NCBI GenBank assembly: GCA_027028245.1
Contig: JALVJO010000106.1
Span: 1-34,114 of the forward strand
DNA length: 34,114 nt
Source: Deltaproteobacteria bacterium
Lineage (GTDB): Bacteria > Desulfobacterota > Dissulfuribacteria > Dissulfuribacterales > QOAL01
Reading direction: 5' to 3'
The translations under genes were made by a program, and so were the position numbers. Positions 26,201 through 33,038 of this stretch are shown here, in pieces. The notes beneath the pieces are model-generated. The model was not told the origin of the DNA. It worked only from the letters and a program-made list of their open reading frames with translations, and made no database searches. Each line of letters starts with the position of its first letter. Position 1 is the stretch's first letter.

Positions 26201-26752
26201 GACAGGCCTGATGCAGCCAGGCGGGAAACAATCTACTATCTCTCCCCTGACAGAAAACTCCCCCACCCTTTCCACTCTTGTCATGGGTTCATAACCGGCA
26301 CTTACCAGTCGGTTTAGGAGTTCCTCCCTGTCGGTCTCCTCCTTGGCCATGACAAGCTCGGCATTTTTAGAAAGCTGCTTCCGGGGAATCACCCTTTCTG
26401 CCAGTGCAGAGGCCTGCATTACCACTACGGAAGACCTGTTCTCCAACAGGTCATAAAGGGCGGCAATTCTGCCGGCTGAATTTTCAGGCGACGGGATAAG
26501 TGGCAGGAAGACGGCATGCTCGTAGGACGGAAATTCACGGACACGTCCATCAAGAAAGAACTTTAGTTCCCTGGCCCTTGTGGAAGCAGTTTTCCTGTCA
26601 GGACATATCCAAATTACAGGTCTTGATTTGGAATTAATGACCCTGGAGAGGGCATAGCCAGCACAGGAAACAGACTGCGTTTTGAGTCCAATTACCCGGC
26701 GCCCCTTTTCCAGGGCGTTTTCCAGCAAAGAAAATGCCTTTTGGAATGTCAT
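23210..26752 (-). CDS. mfd: Mfd, transcription-repair coupling factor
   Basis: Displaces RNA polymerase stalled at DNA lesions and recruits UvrA. The 1180 residues contain the UvrB-like N-terminal module (about 1-330), the RNA-polymerase-interacting CarD-like RID (about 495-575, IREGDLVVHRDHGIGRYLGL), the superfamily-2 translocase with GDVGFGKTEVAMRA (about 657-670), DEEHRFG (about 760), LTATPIPRTL and QLRGRIGR, and the C-terminal TRCF domain (about 1010-1110). Everything expected is present. The gene begins 16 bp after an unknown gene, with only a weak ribosome site. Confidence 0.97.
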   Translation of the reverse strand: MTFQKAFSLLENALEKGRRVIGLKTQSVSCAGYALSRVINSKSRPVIWICPDRKTASTRARELKFFLDGRVREFPSYEHAVFLPLIPSPENSAGRIAALYDLLENRSSVVVMQASALAERVIPRKQLSKNAELVMAKEETDREELLNRLVSAGYEPMTRVERVGEFSVRGEIVDCFPPGCIRPVRLVFFDDLVEEIRTFDPDTQRTAGFLDEVILLPAREIVHSEENVSSAVERVIGHARALDISASEVNSIIQNLEQKRETENSLSIMPFIYDTLDDVLSYAPEDALVIIEDGLLCQKNLEDFLKRVSESHGSQHGKGRLTAELHQYYSNAQEISSRLSNKKKVILNPGNLLSRNSLSSPGLMPVPDTAIEIACIKKAPLARGALSFKKGAAVFSPFAERIIRWKEQGTRVVICCQAESSMKRMTGLLEHYGIPCTRLDQSFPGRGFIAVMDNAGFSPGVYLVAGFVAGGFEMPDQGLALVPDHELFSFRPARRGKKKTKASPVSISDIREGDLVVHRDHGIGRYLGLSAMTATGIPGEFINLEYRGGDKLYLPVDRLGLLQRYVGVEGREPKLDKLGTGAWTSRKRRIKKAIREIAHELVELYAARKVRRGISLSAPDEMYRQFEAAFPFQETRDQLDAVSDILADLAAEYPMDRLLCGDVGFGKTEVAMRAAFRTVQDGYQVAVLVPTTLLAEQHERTFKRRFNRFPVTIESISRFKTRQEQRQAVEALRAGTLDILIGTHRILQKDIVFKRLGLVIIDEEHRFGVRHKERLKLLSRNVNCLTLTATPIPRTLQLSLLGIRDLSTLETPPSGRQSVRTFLAEYDDAVVREAVKREIDRMGQVFFVHNRVKGIQRVAEHLQRIVPEAKVDVAHGQMAASELEDIMVRFVRGEINCLVCTTIIESGLDIPSANTLLVNRADRLGIADLYQLRGRIGRSSQQAYAYLLVPGLDYLAKDAASRLRAIMETSRLGSGMSLAMHDLKIRGAGNILGVAQAGQIAEVGYDLYLDLLKEAVDEIRGSSPKERIEPEINLPVPAFIPEDYVSDVHERLELYRRLGTIEDETDEEFHAGDMLDRFGPLPEEVLNLLKIMRIKEICRKLGCVRLDGTFSGKSMLILTFSPSGPSDPDALLNELKNNRRFSMLSGERLAVTLKGRPEDHMGILDMTLKTLHHILTLNKD

Positions 26753-26768
26753 CAGATCTTTTTTGTTA

Positions 26769-27374
26769 TTAGAAGGAGAGAACTACCCTGGAGATTTTCA
26801 GGAAGGCCTGTTTTTCGACAAACTCGGAAATAAGGTCTCTTGCCCTGCTGTCTTTTTTTAATTCATTGGATTGCAGGGCAGCTGAATCCATTAATGCATC
26901 TATTGTCCGTGAAGTATATTCTACAGGAGGCAGAGAAAGCATGCCTCCTTCTTCCATTTCCCTGAAAAACGACAGATAGTCCTGGGCAAAGACCATCTTA
27001 AAATATTCATAGGAACCCGGCCGGTCCTGCCCGGAAAAGAATTCGTGGTAAAAGCAGTCACTGAAAAGTGCCAGGAGCCTGGGTACTATCCGTTCCGTAT
27101 ATGGTCTGGTCAAGACCAGGGAAAAATGGTGAGCATATCCTATGGTGTGGAAGACAAGATCCTGAACCAGCCTGAGACAATCCTCTTCCGGCTCATTGGA
27201 AGATGACTTCCGAGGTGAATTGCCGGCACCTGTTATTTCTGCAGCCAGTCCAGCTGCATCCCGCGTTATTTCAGCTGCTGCAGCCTGGAGCTGTCTGTCA
27301 AGTTCGTCAGGAATAACGGCCGAATCCGCTTTTTGGTTGGTTGTCTCCAGGTCCTTTCGCTTGTAAGAAGGCAT
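26769..27374 (-). CDS. Conserved-looking protein of unknown function
   Basis: A 201-residue soluble protein that I do not recognise. The N-terminal 65 residues are polar and probably disordered (Lys/Glu/Asn/Ser rich), and the remaining 135 form predicted helices: LVQDLVFHTIGYAHHFSLVL, ERIVPRLLALFSDCFYHEFF, MVFAQDYLSFFREMEEGG, and a C-terminal ISEFVEKQAFLKISRVVLSF. No signal peptide, membrane segment or catalytic motif is evident. It directly precedes mfd (16 bp) and probably opens the mfd transcript; no good ribosome site precedes its ATG, so the start may lie a little further in. Confidence 0.7.
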   Translation of the reverse strand: MPSYKRKDLETTNQKADSAVIPDELDRQLQAAAAEITRDAAGLAAEITGAGNSPRKSSSNEPEEDCLRLVQDLVFHTIGYAHHFSLVLTRPYTERIVPRLLALFSDCFYHEFFSGQDRPGSYEYFKMVFAQDYLSFFREMEEGGMLSLPPVEYTSRTIDALMDSAALQSNELKKDSRARDLISEFVEKQAFLKISRVVLSF

Positions 27375-27411
27375 AAATTACTGTTAAAAATAATTATAAT
27401 ATTTTTAAGAA

Positions 27412-27439
27412 ATTAAGCTTGTTGTAAACAAAAAGTCAA
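27412..27439 (-). promoter_or_regulatory. Promoter candidate for the unknown gene-mfd-surA series
   Basis: On the minus strand TTGACT (27434-27439) and CTTAAT (27412-27417) are 16 bases apart. The spacer contains the small inverted repeat TTGTTTACAACAA. Transcription would begin about 30 bases before the ATG. An alternative TATAAT at 27393-27398 would give an almost leaderless message. Confidence 0.4.
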
Positions 27440-27499
27440 GTTTTAACTTTTCTGCCAGGTTCCTGAGCTTTATGCAGATATGCCAATCTGATTTGCAGC

Positions 27500-28639
27500 T
27501 CAGGCGCCCAGGGCAGCTTCGAGTTCTTTGCCAGTTACGTCGTCCACTATGACGGTCTCTCCAATTCCGTGTGCCAGGACAAAGTGAACCTTTCCATCCC
27601 TGACCTTCTTATCCCTTTTCATGAGCTGGACAATAGCCTGCCTGTCCAGACTTTCAGGTATCTCCACAGGCAGCCTGAACTGTTCCAGGAGGCTCCGCAG
27701 CCTGTCCAGCTCATCCCTTGTCATTATGCCCCGGGCAAGGGATATGCGCGAAACAGCTACCATACCCATGGAAACTGCTTCGCCGTGGGGTATAACATAA
27801 CCAGACAGGGCCTCCACAGCATGACCAATGGTATGCCCGAAATTCAAGATCCTCCTGAGCCCTCCTTCCTTTTCATCCCTTGATACTACCTCTGCCTTGA
27901 TTTCGCAGGCCCTTCTTACAATAAAACTTGTGGTTTCAGGTTCAAGGTTTATCACATCCCACCATTTTTCCTCGAGAAATTTAAAAAGATCTTTGTCTTT
28001 GATAACCCCGTATTTGACTACCTCTGCCAGGCCGTTTCTAAGTTCAGGGGCTGGAAGCGTGGTCAGCACTCCGATGTCGGCAAATACCCCGGCCGGCTGT
28101 GCAAAGGTGCCTATGAGATTTTTTCCCTCCGGCAGATCCACCCCTGTTTTTCCACCTACCGAGCTGTCAACCTGGGCCAGAAGGCTTGTAGGAAGCTGGA
28201 TAAACGAAATGCCACGCATGTAAATAGAGGCCAGGAACCCGCATATGTCCCCTGTCACTCCTCCCCCCAAAGCAAGGAGGAGGCTTTGTCTGTCGGCACC
28301 GAGCTGAACCAGTCTGCTGGCAAGCATCAGGACTGTATCCATGTTCTTTGATTCCTCTCCTGCAGGAAAGCTTAAAAGATCTGCTTTAAAACCTTCTGCT
28401 TCCAGAAGGGCCAGCAGGTCATGGCCCAGGAGATCCTCTACATTTGAATCGGTTACAATAAAAAGTCTTCCTGAAATCCCGGCCTCTTTCAGCCTTGACG
28501 GGACCTCGGTGAGAAGGCCCGGCCCAATAAGTATTTCATAAGAACGGCTGCCCAGGGGGACCTTGACCTTTTCCCAAACGTGGGTAATGTCTTCCGGACT
28601 GCATTTCATGCCGGCACCAAAACTTATGTTGTCCGTCAT
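27500..28639 (-). CDS. aroB: 3-Dehydroquinate synthase
   Basis: Second enzyme of the shikimate pathway: converts DAHP to 3-dehydroquinate using NAD and a divalent metal. The 379-residue protein has the NAD-binding GGGVTGDICGFLASIYMRGI (about 125-144), the TSLLAQVDSSVGGKTGVD loop, and metal ligands in NGLAEVVKYG (Glu) and FGHTIGHAVE (His), all intact. It has a short extra N-terminus (about 24 residues before the first strand). I start at the ATG at 28639, eight bases after AAAGGG; a GTG three codons earlier is also open. Confidence 0.96.
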   Translation of the reverse strand: MTDNISFGAGMKCSPEDITHVWEKVKVPLGSRSYEILIGPGLLTEVPSRLKEAGISGRLFIVTDSNVEDLLGHDLLALLEAEGFKADLLSFPAGEESKNMDTVLMLASRLVQLGADRQSLLLALGGGVTGDICGFLASIYMRGISFIQLPTSLLAQVDSSVGGKTGVDLPEGKNLIGTFAQPAGVFADIGVLTTLPAPELRNGLAEVVKYGVIKDKDLFKFLEEKWWDVINLEPETTSFIVRRACEIKAEVVSRDEKEGGLRRILNFGHTIGHAVEALSGYVIPHGEAVSMGMVAVSRISLARGIMTRDELDRLRSLLEQFRLPVEIPESLDRQAIVQLMKRDKKVRDGKVHFVLAHGIGETVIVDDVTGKELEAALGA

Positions 28640-28794
28640 TAATAACACCCTTTCTGCATCTTTTATTGAGATACCGCGCCTGCAGATTCTCTACCATACA
28701 TGGCGGGAAACAATCATGAAACCCCTTTTACATACCTTGCCTACCTTGGGTGGCGGCTTCTTGAAGAAGGGATTTCTGCTCTGTAACTTCGGGA

Positions 28795-29232
28795 TCAGAT
28801 AATTGTCTCAAGCTTTTGTATTATCTGCTGGGCAGGCACTGCTCCAACCAGGGTGTCCACAAGTTGTCCATTTTTGAAAAACAACAGGGTGGGAATACTC
28901 CTAATCTGATATCTCTGTGCGGTAACAGGGTTTTCATCCACGTTCAGTTTGCCGATCAGTGCCCTTCCGGCATACTTTGCTGCCAATTCTTCCACAACAG
29001 GTCCAATAACCCTGCACGGCCCGCACCATGGAGCCCAGCAGTCCACGAGCGCTGCCTTAGAGGAACTGACGAGACTTTCAAAATCGGCATCAGTGAATTT
29101 TACAGGCTCTCCGCCGGCTGATGATAGCGGCACGCCGCACCTGCCGCACTTGGGCCTGTCATTGACCCGGTTCAGGGGGATGCGGTTTTTTATCCCGCAT
29201 CCTGGACACTTTATCAGTATGTTCTCGTTCAT
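28795..29232 (-). CDS. trxC: Thioredoxin 2-type protein with N-terminal zinc ribbon
   Basis: A 145-residue cytoplasmic disulfide reductase. The N-terminal zinc site uses Cys9, Cys12, Cys29 and Cys32 (CPGC, CGRC), as in TrxC, and the thioredoxin fold carries the classical WCGPC at 69-73 with the cis-proline loop RSIPTLLFF. An additional Cys65 lies just before the active site. GGAGG is 11 bases before the ATG. It is divergent from a lipoprotein gene and followed, after a 146-bp gap with nothing else recognisable, by aroB. Confidence 0.93.
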   Translation of the reverse strand: MNENILIKCPGCGIKNRIPLNRVNDRPKCGRCGVPLSSAGGEPVKFTDADFESLVSSSKAALVDCWAPWCGPCRVIGPVVEELAAKYAGRALIGKLNVDENPVTAQRYQIRSIPTLLFFKNGQLVDTLVGAVPAQQIIQKLETII

Positions 29233-29332
29233 TGGTCACTTGCCCTCCTTGGTTTAGGGGATTAAAAAGCTTCTCAAGCTGTCACAATTTAAATTAAGAA
29301 CCATCAGCAGGATTTCCAGGGGCAGTTGAAAT

Positions 29333-30130
29333 ATGCTTGAAACCTTCACGCAGGTCTTCTCCAGGCTGAGATACGCAGCAGTTCTCCTGATGCTGCCCCT
29401 GTTTTTCATGCAGCTTTGCGGATGCAGCCTTTTCCGTGGTCCCTCCGGCCCCATAATCGGCCCTGTCCCCAAAAAAACCGGGGATCTCAGGGGTGATCTC
29501 CTTGCCAGGGCAGAGAGTATCAAGGGACTCGATATTCGGGGCCGCCTCTGCATGACAAACCGCGGCAGAAAATTGCCCTCATTCAATGTCCATATATGGT
29601 TTTTCAGCCAGGGTCAGGATCTCCATCTCAGGATCAGGGGTTCAGGCCCGCTTGGCATAACTGTCTTTGATCTCCTTGCCGACAGGAACGAAGCATGGAT
29701 ATATCTCCCCTCCAAGGGCAGGATATTCAAGGGCAACACCTTCTTTACAAGCTATGGGAACATAGACGTGGAAACCGCCATAAGACTCATGGAAATATGC
29801 CTCAATCCCTGGGTCCCGGCAGGTTACTGTAGGTTTCCAGGTACTTTGGAACCACTGGAGAAAGGCAAAAACCTTGTGAAGCTGAACTGCCGGTTCCTGG
29901 CCAGAAATATTGTTGCAAGTTACCAGCAGACCTCGCTCATGCCGGTAAATTTCCGGAGCAGCCTGGCAGATATTACCTTTGAAAGCAAGGCCTCGAACAG
30001 CTACCCTGAAAAGATCTCCTTTAATCTTAAAAGAGACGGTATAAAGGGAACACTTATTGTAAAAGACGTAAAATTCAATACCCTTTCAACCAACAGCCCG
30101 GTCTTCAACAGGTCGATCTTTCTTAAATAA
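29333..30130 (+). CDS. Outer-membrane lipoprotein, LolB/DUF4292-like
   Basis: A 265-residue exported lipoprotein: a hydrophobic signal (about 14-28) ends in the lipobox LCGC with Cys31 the probable lipidated residue. The body resembles LolA/LolB-fold proteins of the DUF4292 type: ESIKGLDIRGRLCM at the start, alternating beta strands (DLHLRIRGSGPLGITVFDLL, EAWIYLPSKGRIFKGN) and the C-terminal sheet (EKISFNLKRDGIKGTLIVKDVKFN). By family it would handle lipid-modified cargo or sit in the outer-membrane inner leaflet; I cannot say which. It is a lone plus-strand gene between trxC (divergent) and the selenoprotein gene (convergent). Confidence 0.75.
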   Translation: MLETFTQVFSRLRYAAVLLMLPLFFMQLCGCSLFRGPSGPIIGPVPKKTGDLRGDLLARAESIKGLDIRGRLCMTNRGRKLPSFNVHIWFFSQGQDLHLRIRGSGPLGITVFDLLADRNEAWIYLPSKGRIFKGNTFFTSYGNIDVETAIRLMEICLNPWVPAGYCRFPGTLEPLEKGKNLVKLNCRFLARNIVASYQQTSLMPVNFRSSLADITFESKASNSYPEKISFNLKRDGIKGTLIVKDVKFNTLSTNSPVFNRSIFLK

Positions 30131-30208
30131 TTTGTTGCCTTCCACGGACCTGTTGCAAGGCCCGCCGGGCAGAATCAAACGGGAATGTAAGCACTGTTCC
30201 CCATGGGT

Positions 30209-31087
30209 TTACCTGCCCTTTTCCAGCACAAAGAGCTTGTTTTCGTATCGGGCAATGGAATAATTCGTGCGGTCTTTTTTAATAAAAAGCCTTATGAGTC
30301 CGACTGATTTACCCCTTGGGTGGCTGCTTACAATGAGGCTGTCATGCCACTTAACAGGTACCCATGTGGGAAAAGTCCTCCCACTTGATATGATAAGTGA
30401 AACTGCCGGGTATTTTCTTATGAAGGCCATTTCCTCCTTTGGAGACAGGGACGAAAGCACAACGATCAGATTTGCGTTCTGCCTTATTTTTTCCATATAC
30501 CTTTCCAGGGCTGGATTGGAACAATCCAGGGCAGTTTCATTGCCGCCTGGAATATGGACCGGCAAGGTGCCCCCAGACAGTCCTATTACAGCTATCTTGA
30601 TGCCCCTGATCTCAAAGATGCGAAAGGGTGAAAATGCGGGCCTCTTGCTGCAATACAGGCATGCAGAGGCAAGAAGGCTTCCTTCCGGATCCAGCTTCTT
30701 TAAAAAGCTGCATCCTGCCGAAAGGTCATCCACCCCGATTCCGGCAAGGTCGTAACCCATCTTTTTATAGGCCTGGAATATTTTCTCTGCCTGTTTCTTT
30801 CTGGACTCGGTGACCAGGCGGCCTGACTGAAAAAGAAATCTGCCGCCATCCAGTAAAAGGTCTACTTTTTTCTGCGCCTTCAGTTTGCGGATCAAACTGA
30901 TCCTGCGGGAAATCCCTCCGATTTCCCTTCCCCCTCAGGAATGGACAGGCTGTGTGTACCCCCAGGTATTGGTTGTATAGGCAATGGCCACTGAAGCAGA
31001 CGCCGTGCCTTCATCCGCAGAGGCAGTGTGCGGCAACATCATGCACAAAAAACCTATCAGCATAAAAAACAGGTTATCCTTTCTCAT
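30209..31087 (-). CDS. UshA/5'-nucleotidase-like exported selenoprotein (Sec51 encoded by TGA)
   Basis: Two ORFs in the same frame are joined by a TGA at 30935-30937. Read through, they give a 292-residue protein: a signal peptide (1-24, cut after TASA), then AYTTNTWGYTQPVHS, Sec51, GGREIGGISRR and a metallophosphatase-like body with LDGGRFLF, AYKKMGYDLAGIGVDDLSAG, FEIRGIKIAVIGLSGG and IVVLSSLSP. The piece after the TGA (GGISRRISLIRKLKAQ) has the family's conserved arrangement but lies before the first possible start (TTG at 30895), so the second ORF cannot be a separate whole gene. Relatives carry Cys around this position as I recall the family. A SECIS-like hairpin follows the TGA. Several metal ligands are replaced (N40, W42, R in DGGR), so phosphatase activity is doubtful; a redox role is inference. 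AGGAGG lies six bases before the ATG, which overlaps the HD gene. A nonsense mutation is the alternative. Confidence 0.8.
30907..30927 (-). promoter_or_regulatory. Bacterial SECIS-like hairpin
   Basis: On the minus strand GGGAAATC pairs perfectly with GATTTCCC around the loop GGAGG. The loop begins 15 bases after the TGA and its first two bases are G, which fits the published bacterial SECIS pattern (small loop with an early G, a stem of 4-16 bp, close to the UGA). Because it lies in coding sequence, the stem must also encode REIGGISR, which it does. Confidence 0.75.
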
Positions 31088-31682
31088 CTTCATCCTCCTT
31101 TTTTGCCCCATTGTCATCGAATGACTCCATCCACCAGCCTGCCCAGTGCGATTCAATTATTGCCTTGGCCAGGTTTTTAGCCTGGGGCGTAACAAGTCTT
31201 TTTTCCACAAACGGCATCCACTTGGCTGCACTGGGATTGCCGCAGTCCAGCTGTTCCTTGAGAGAAACGAGCATATCGATCTGGTCAGCATCCCTGGCAA
31301 GTCTTGATTCCAGGCTCGCACCTGCTTCATATTCCCTGTAAAGTCCAAGAAGGTCCTGACCAAAGGGCAGGCCGCAGACAGCATCTTCGAAGGCCCGCTG
31401 TTCATCCCTATGGACATAAAACTTGTGAACTGCATTGGCATCTCCTGTCCTTGCTTCAGGAAGGTCATGGATGAGGGCCATCATTACCAGCCTGTTTAGA
31501 TCCGCATCCGGTACCATTTTCCCCAGGAGCATTGCTATGAAGGCAGTGGAAAAACTATGGGCAGCAGAGCTTTCCCTTCCGGTTCCCAGAAAGGCATAGC
31601 CGGTCCTCATTGTCCGCTTCAGCATGGATGCCTCAAATATCAAGTTGACCAGCCGTGTGGTTATGTCCTTGTCTTGTCCCAC
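31074..31682 (-). CDS. HD-domain phosphohydrolase (YfbR-like)
   Basis: A 202-residue cytoplasmic HD-superfamily protein. The metal-binding residues are visible: His42 in SSAAHSF, His72-Asp73 in ALIHDLPEARTGD and Asp131 in ARDADQIDML. The closest family I can name is the YfbR/HD_3 group of 5'-deoxynucleotidases, which dephosphorylate dNMPs. It starts with GTG, 15 bp after holA, with no clear ribosome site. Its charged C-terminus (KKEDEDEKG) overlaps the start of the selenoprotein gene by 14 bases, so the two are probably translated in a coupled way. Both resemble nucleotide-hydrolysing families, though the partner's active site is degenerate. Confidence 0.88.
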   Translation of the reverse strand: MGQDKDITTRLVNLIFEASMLKRTMRTGYAFLGTGRESSAAHSFSTAFIAMLLGKMVPDADLNRLVMMALIHDLPEARTGDANAVHKFYVHRDEQRAFEDAVCGLPFGQDLLGLYREYEAGASLESRLARDADQIDMLVSLKEQLDCGNPSAAKWMPFVEKRLVTPQAKNLAKAIIESHWAGWWMESFDDNGAKKEDEDEKG

Positions 31683-31697
31683 GATAAAAATACCAGT

Positions 31698-33020
31698 TCA
31701 AAAATTCCTTAAGAAGAATGACTCCATCACCAGCTCCGGCGGGATCTTTCCCCCCTTTAATGAAAAATCAAGTTCCATCATCTCTTCCAGCATGTCCAGG
31801 AGTTCTCCCTGGGAAAACCTGTCAAGGGCAGCAAGGTTCAGGTAAGCTGAATAAGGATGGAGGCCTTCCAAGGGATTTTCATCGTACTGTTCAAAAACTG
31901 CCTTGAATCTTTTCCAGTGGCTATTCTTGAATGCCTGGTAACTCATCCTTTCCCGGACCAAATCCGGACCTGTGCACATGACTGCCGTCTGCAGGGCCAA
32001 GATCTTTACCAGGAGATTCCTGACAGCAGAAAGCACTGCCAGGGGATGGACTCCCTGGTCGAGAAGAGAGCGGAAACTTGTCAGGGTCCTGTGAAGGTTG
32101 CGAGACCTGATGGCATCAGTCACCTGGAAAATTTCTTCCTCGCGATGACTGACTACAAGTCCCCTGGCATCTTCAAGGGTGATGGTTTTTCTCCGGCCGG
32201 AAAGACTGGCCAGTTTTTCCGCCTCGTTTTTAAGGGCTGAAAGGGAATCTTCCCCTACCTTTTCCACGAAAAACTTAAGGGCCTGCGGTTCTATGTTTTT
32301 CCCTAGCTCCGACAGCCAGGCCTTCACCTGGGCCTGGAGTGAGGCGGTCCGCCTGCCGTATCTTTCACCCTTTCCGCTCAAGTCCGTGACAGGACATGTC
32401 TCCATGAACTGCTTCAAGAGACTGTTTCTCCTGTCGGGCTGCTCCAGGTGGACAGCAAGAAATACCTGAGCTGCCTTGTTTCCCTTTGCCGTCTTTCTGA
32501 CCCATTCCAGGATGCGTTCTCCAGTTGATTTCTCGGGCTCACTGAGCAATTCCTGGATCTTTCCGGAAAATTCCCGTGCGATTTCAATGACTTGTGCATT
32601 GTCTATGCCGGCGGGAAGGGCCAGCTTTCCCAAAACCTCCTTGGAGGCGCTTTCAAGGTCTGCCAAAGACAGCCTTTTTTCCCTCATAACCGCAGCAAGT
32701 ATCCTTGCTGCCCTGTCTCTTTTGCCCTCATCAAGGGCCTTTTGAAGCCTGGCATTCAGTTCTCTCTTTCTGCCCCTGGGCTGCAGAAAATCAGGCTCCT
32801 GGTAGACCACCGCCTTTCTGGAGACAAAAAGGTCCCTGGTCTTGAGTCTTTCCAGCACTGCAGACTCACTGGCCTCATCCCCGTGGACTATTATTATCTC
32901 TTTTTCAGACAGCCCTGGAAACCGGGATTCAAGGACCTTCAGGCACGCTGGCCTTACCGCCTGCCATTCTCCAAAAAACAGATGACAGCAGGCAGGTCTT
33001 TTCTCCTCTTTCTCTTTCAT
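31698..33020 (-). CDS. holA: DNA polymerase III delta subunit
   Basis: Clamp-loader subunit that opens the sliding clamp. At 440 residues it is about 100 longer than typical HolA (about 340). The N-terminal CCHLFFGEWQAVRP corresponds to the LYLLYGED-type start, and the C-terminal half carries the HolA pattern: FFVEKVGEDSLSALKNEAEKLASLS, DAIRSRNLHRTLTSFRSLLDQGVHPLAVLSAVRNLLVKIL and HPYSAYLNLAALDRFSQGELLDMLEEMMELDFSLKGG. The extra length is an insertion at about 95-165 (charged, helical, EGKRDRAARILAAVMREKR). It lies between proC and the HD gene with gaps of 15-18 bp. Assignment rests on the C-terminal half. Confidence 0.85.
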   Translation of the reverse strand: MKEKEEKRPACCHLFFGEWQAVRPACLKVLESRFPGLSEKEIIIVHGDEASESAVLERLKTRDLFVSRKAVVYQEPDFLQPRGRKRELNARLQKALDEGKRDRAARILAAVMREKRLSLADLESASKEVLGKLALPAGIDNAQVIEIAREFSGKIQELLSEPEKSTGERILEWVRKTAKGNKAAQVFLAVHLEQPDRRNSLLKQFMETCPVTDLSGKGERYGRRTASLQAQVKAWLSELGKNIEPQALKFFVEKVGEDSLSALKNEAEKLASLSGRRKTITLEDARGLVVSHREEEIFQVTDAIRSRNLHRTLTSFRSLLDQGVHPLAVLSAVRNLLVKILALQTAVMCTGPDLVRERMSYQAFKNSHWKRFKAVFEQYDENPLEGLHPYSAYLNLAALDRFSQGELLDMLEEMMELDFSLKGGKIPPELVMESFFLRNF

Positions 33021-33038
33021 GCCCTGGAAAATGTCCGG

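Noticed and set aside
29262-29285. Small hairpin with T run (AGCTT-GAG-AAGCT) before trxC on the minus strand
   Set aside because: Only five base pairs and there is no upstream minus-strand gene to terminate.
30209-30895. Stand-alone 228-codon gene starting at a TTG, separate from the 50-codon signal-peptide ORF upstream
   Set aside because: Conserved family sequence lies before the TTG and there is no ribosome site there; both ORFs share a frame and make one protein if the TGA is read as selenocysteine.
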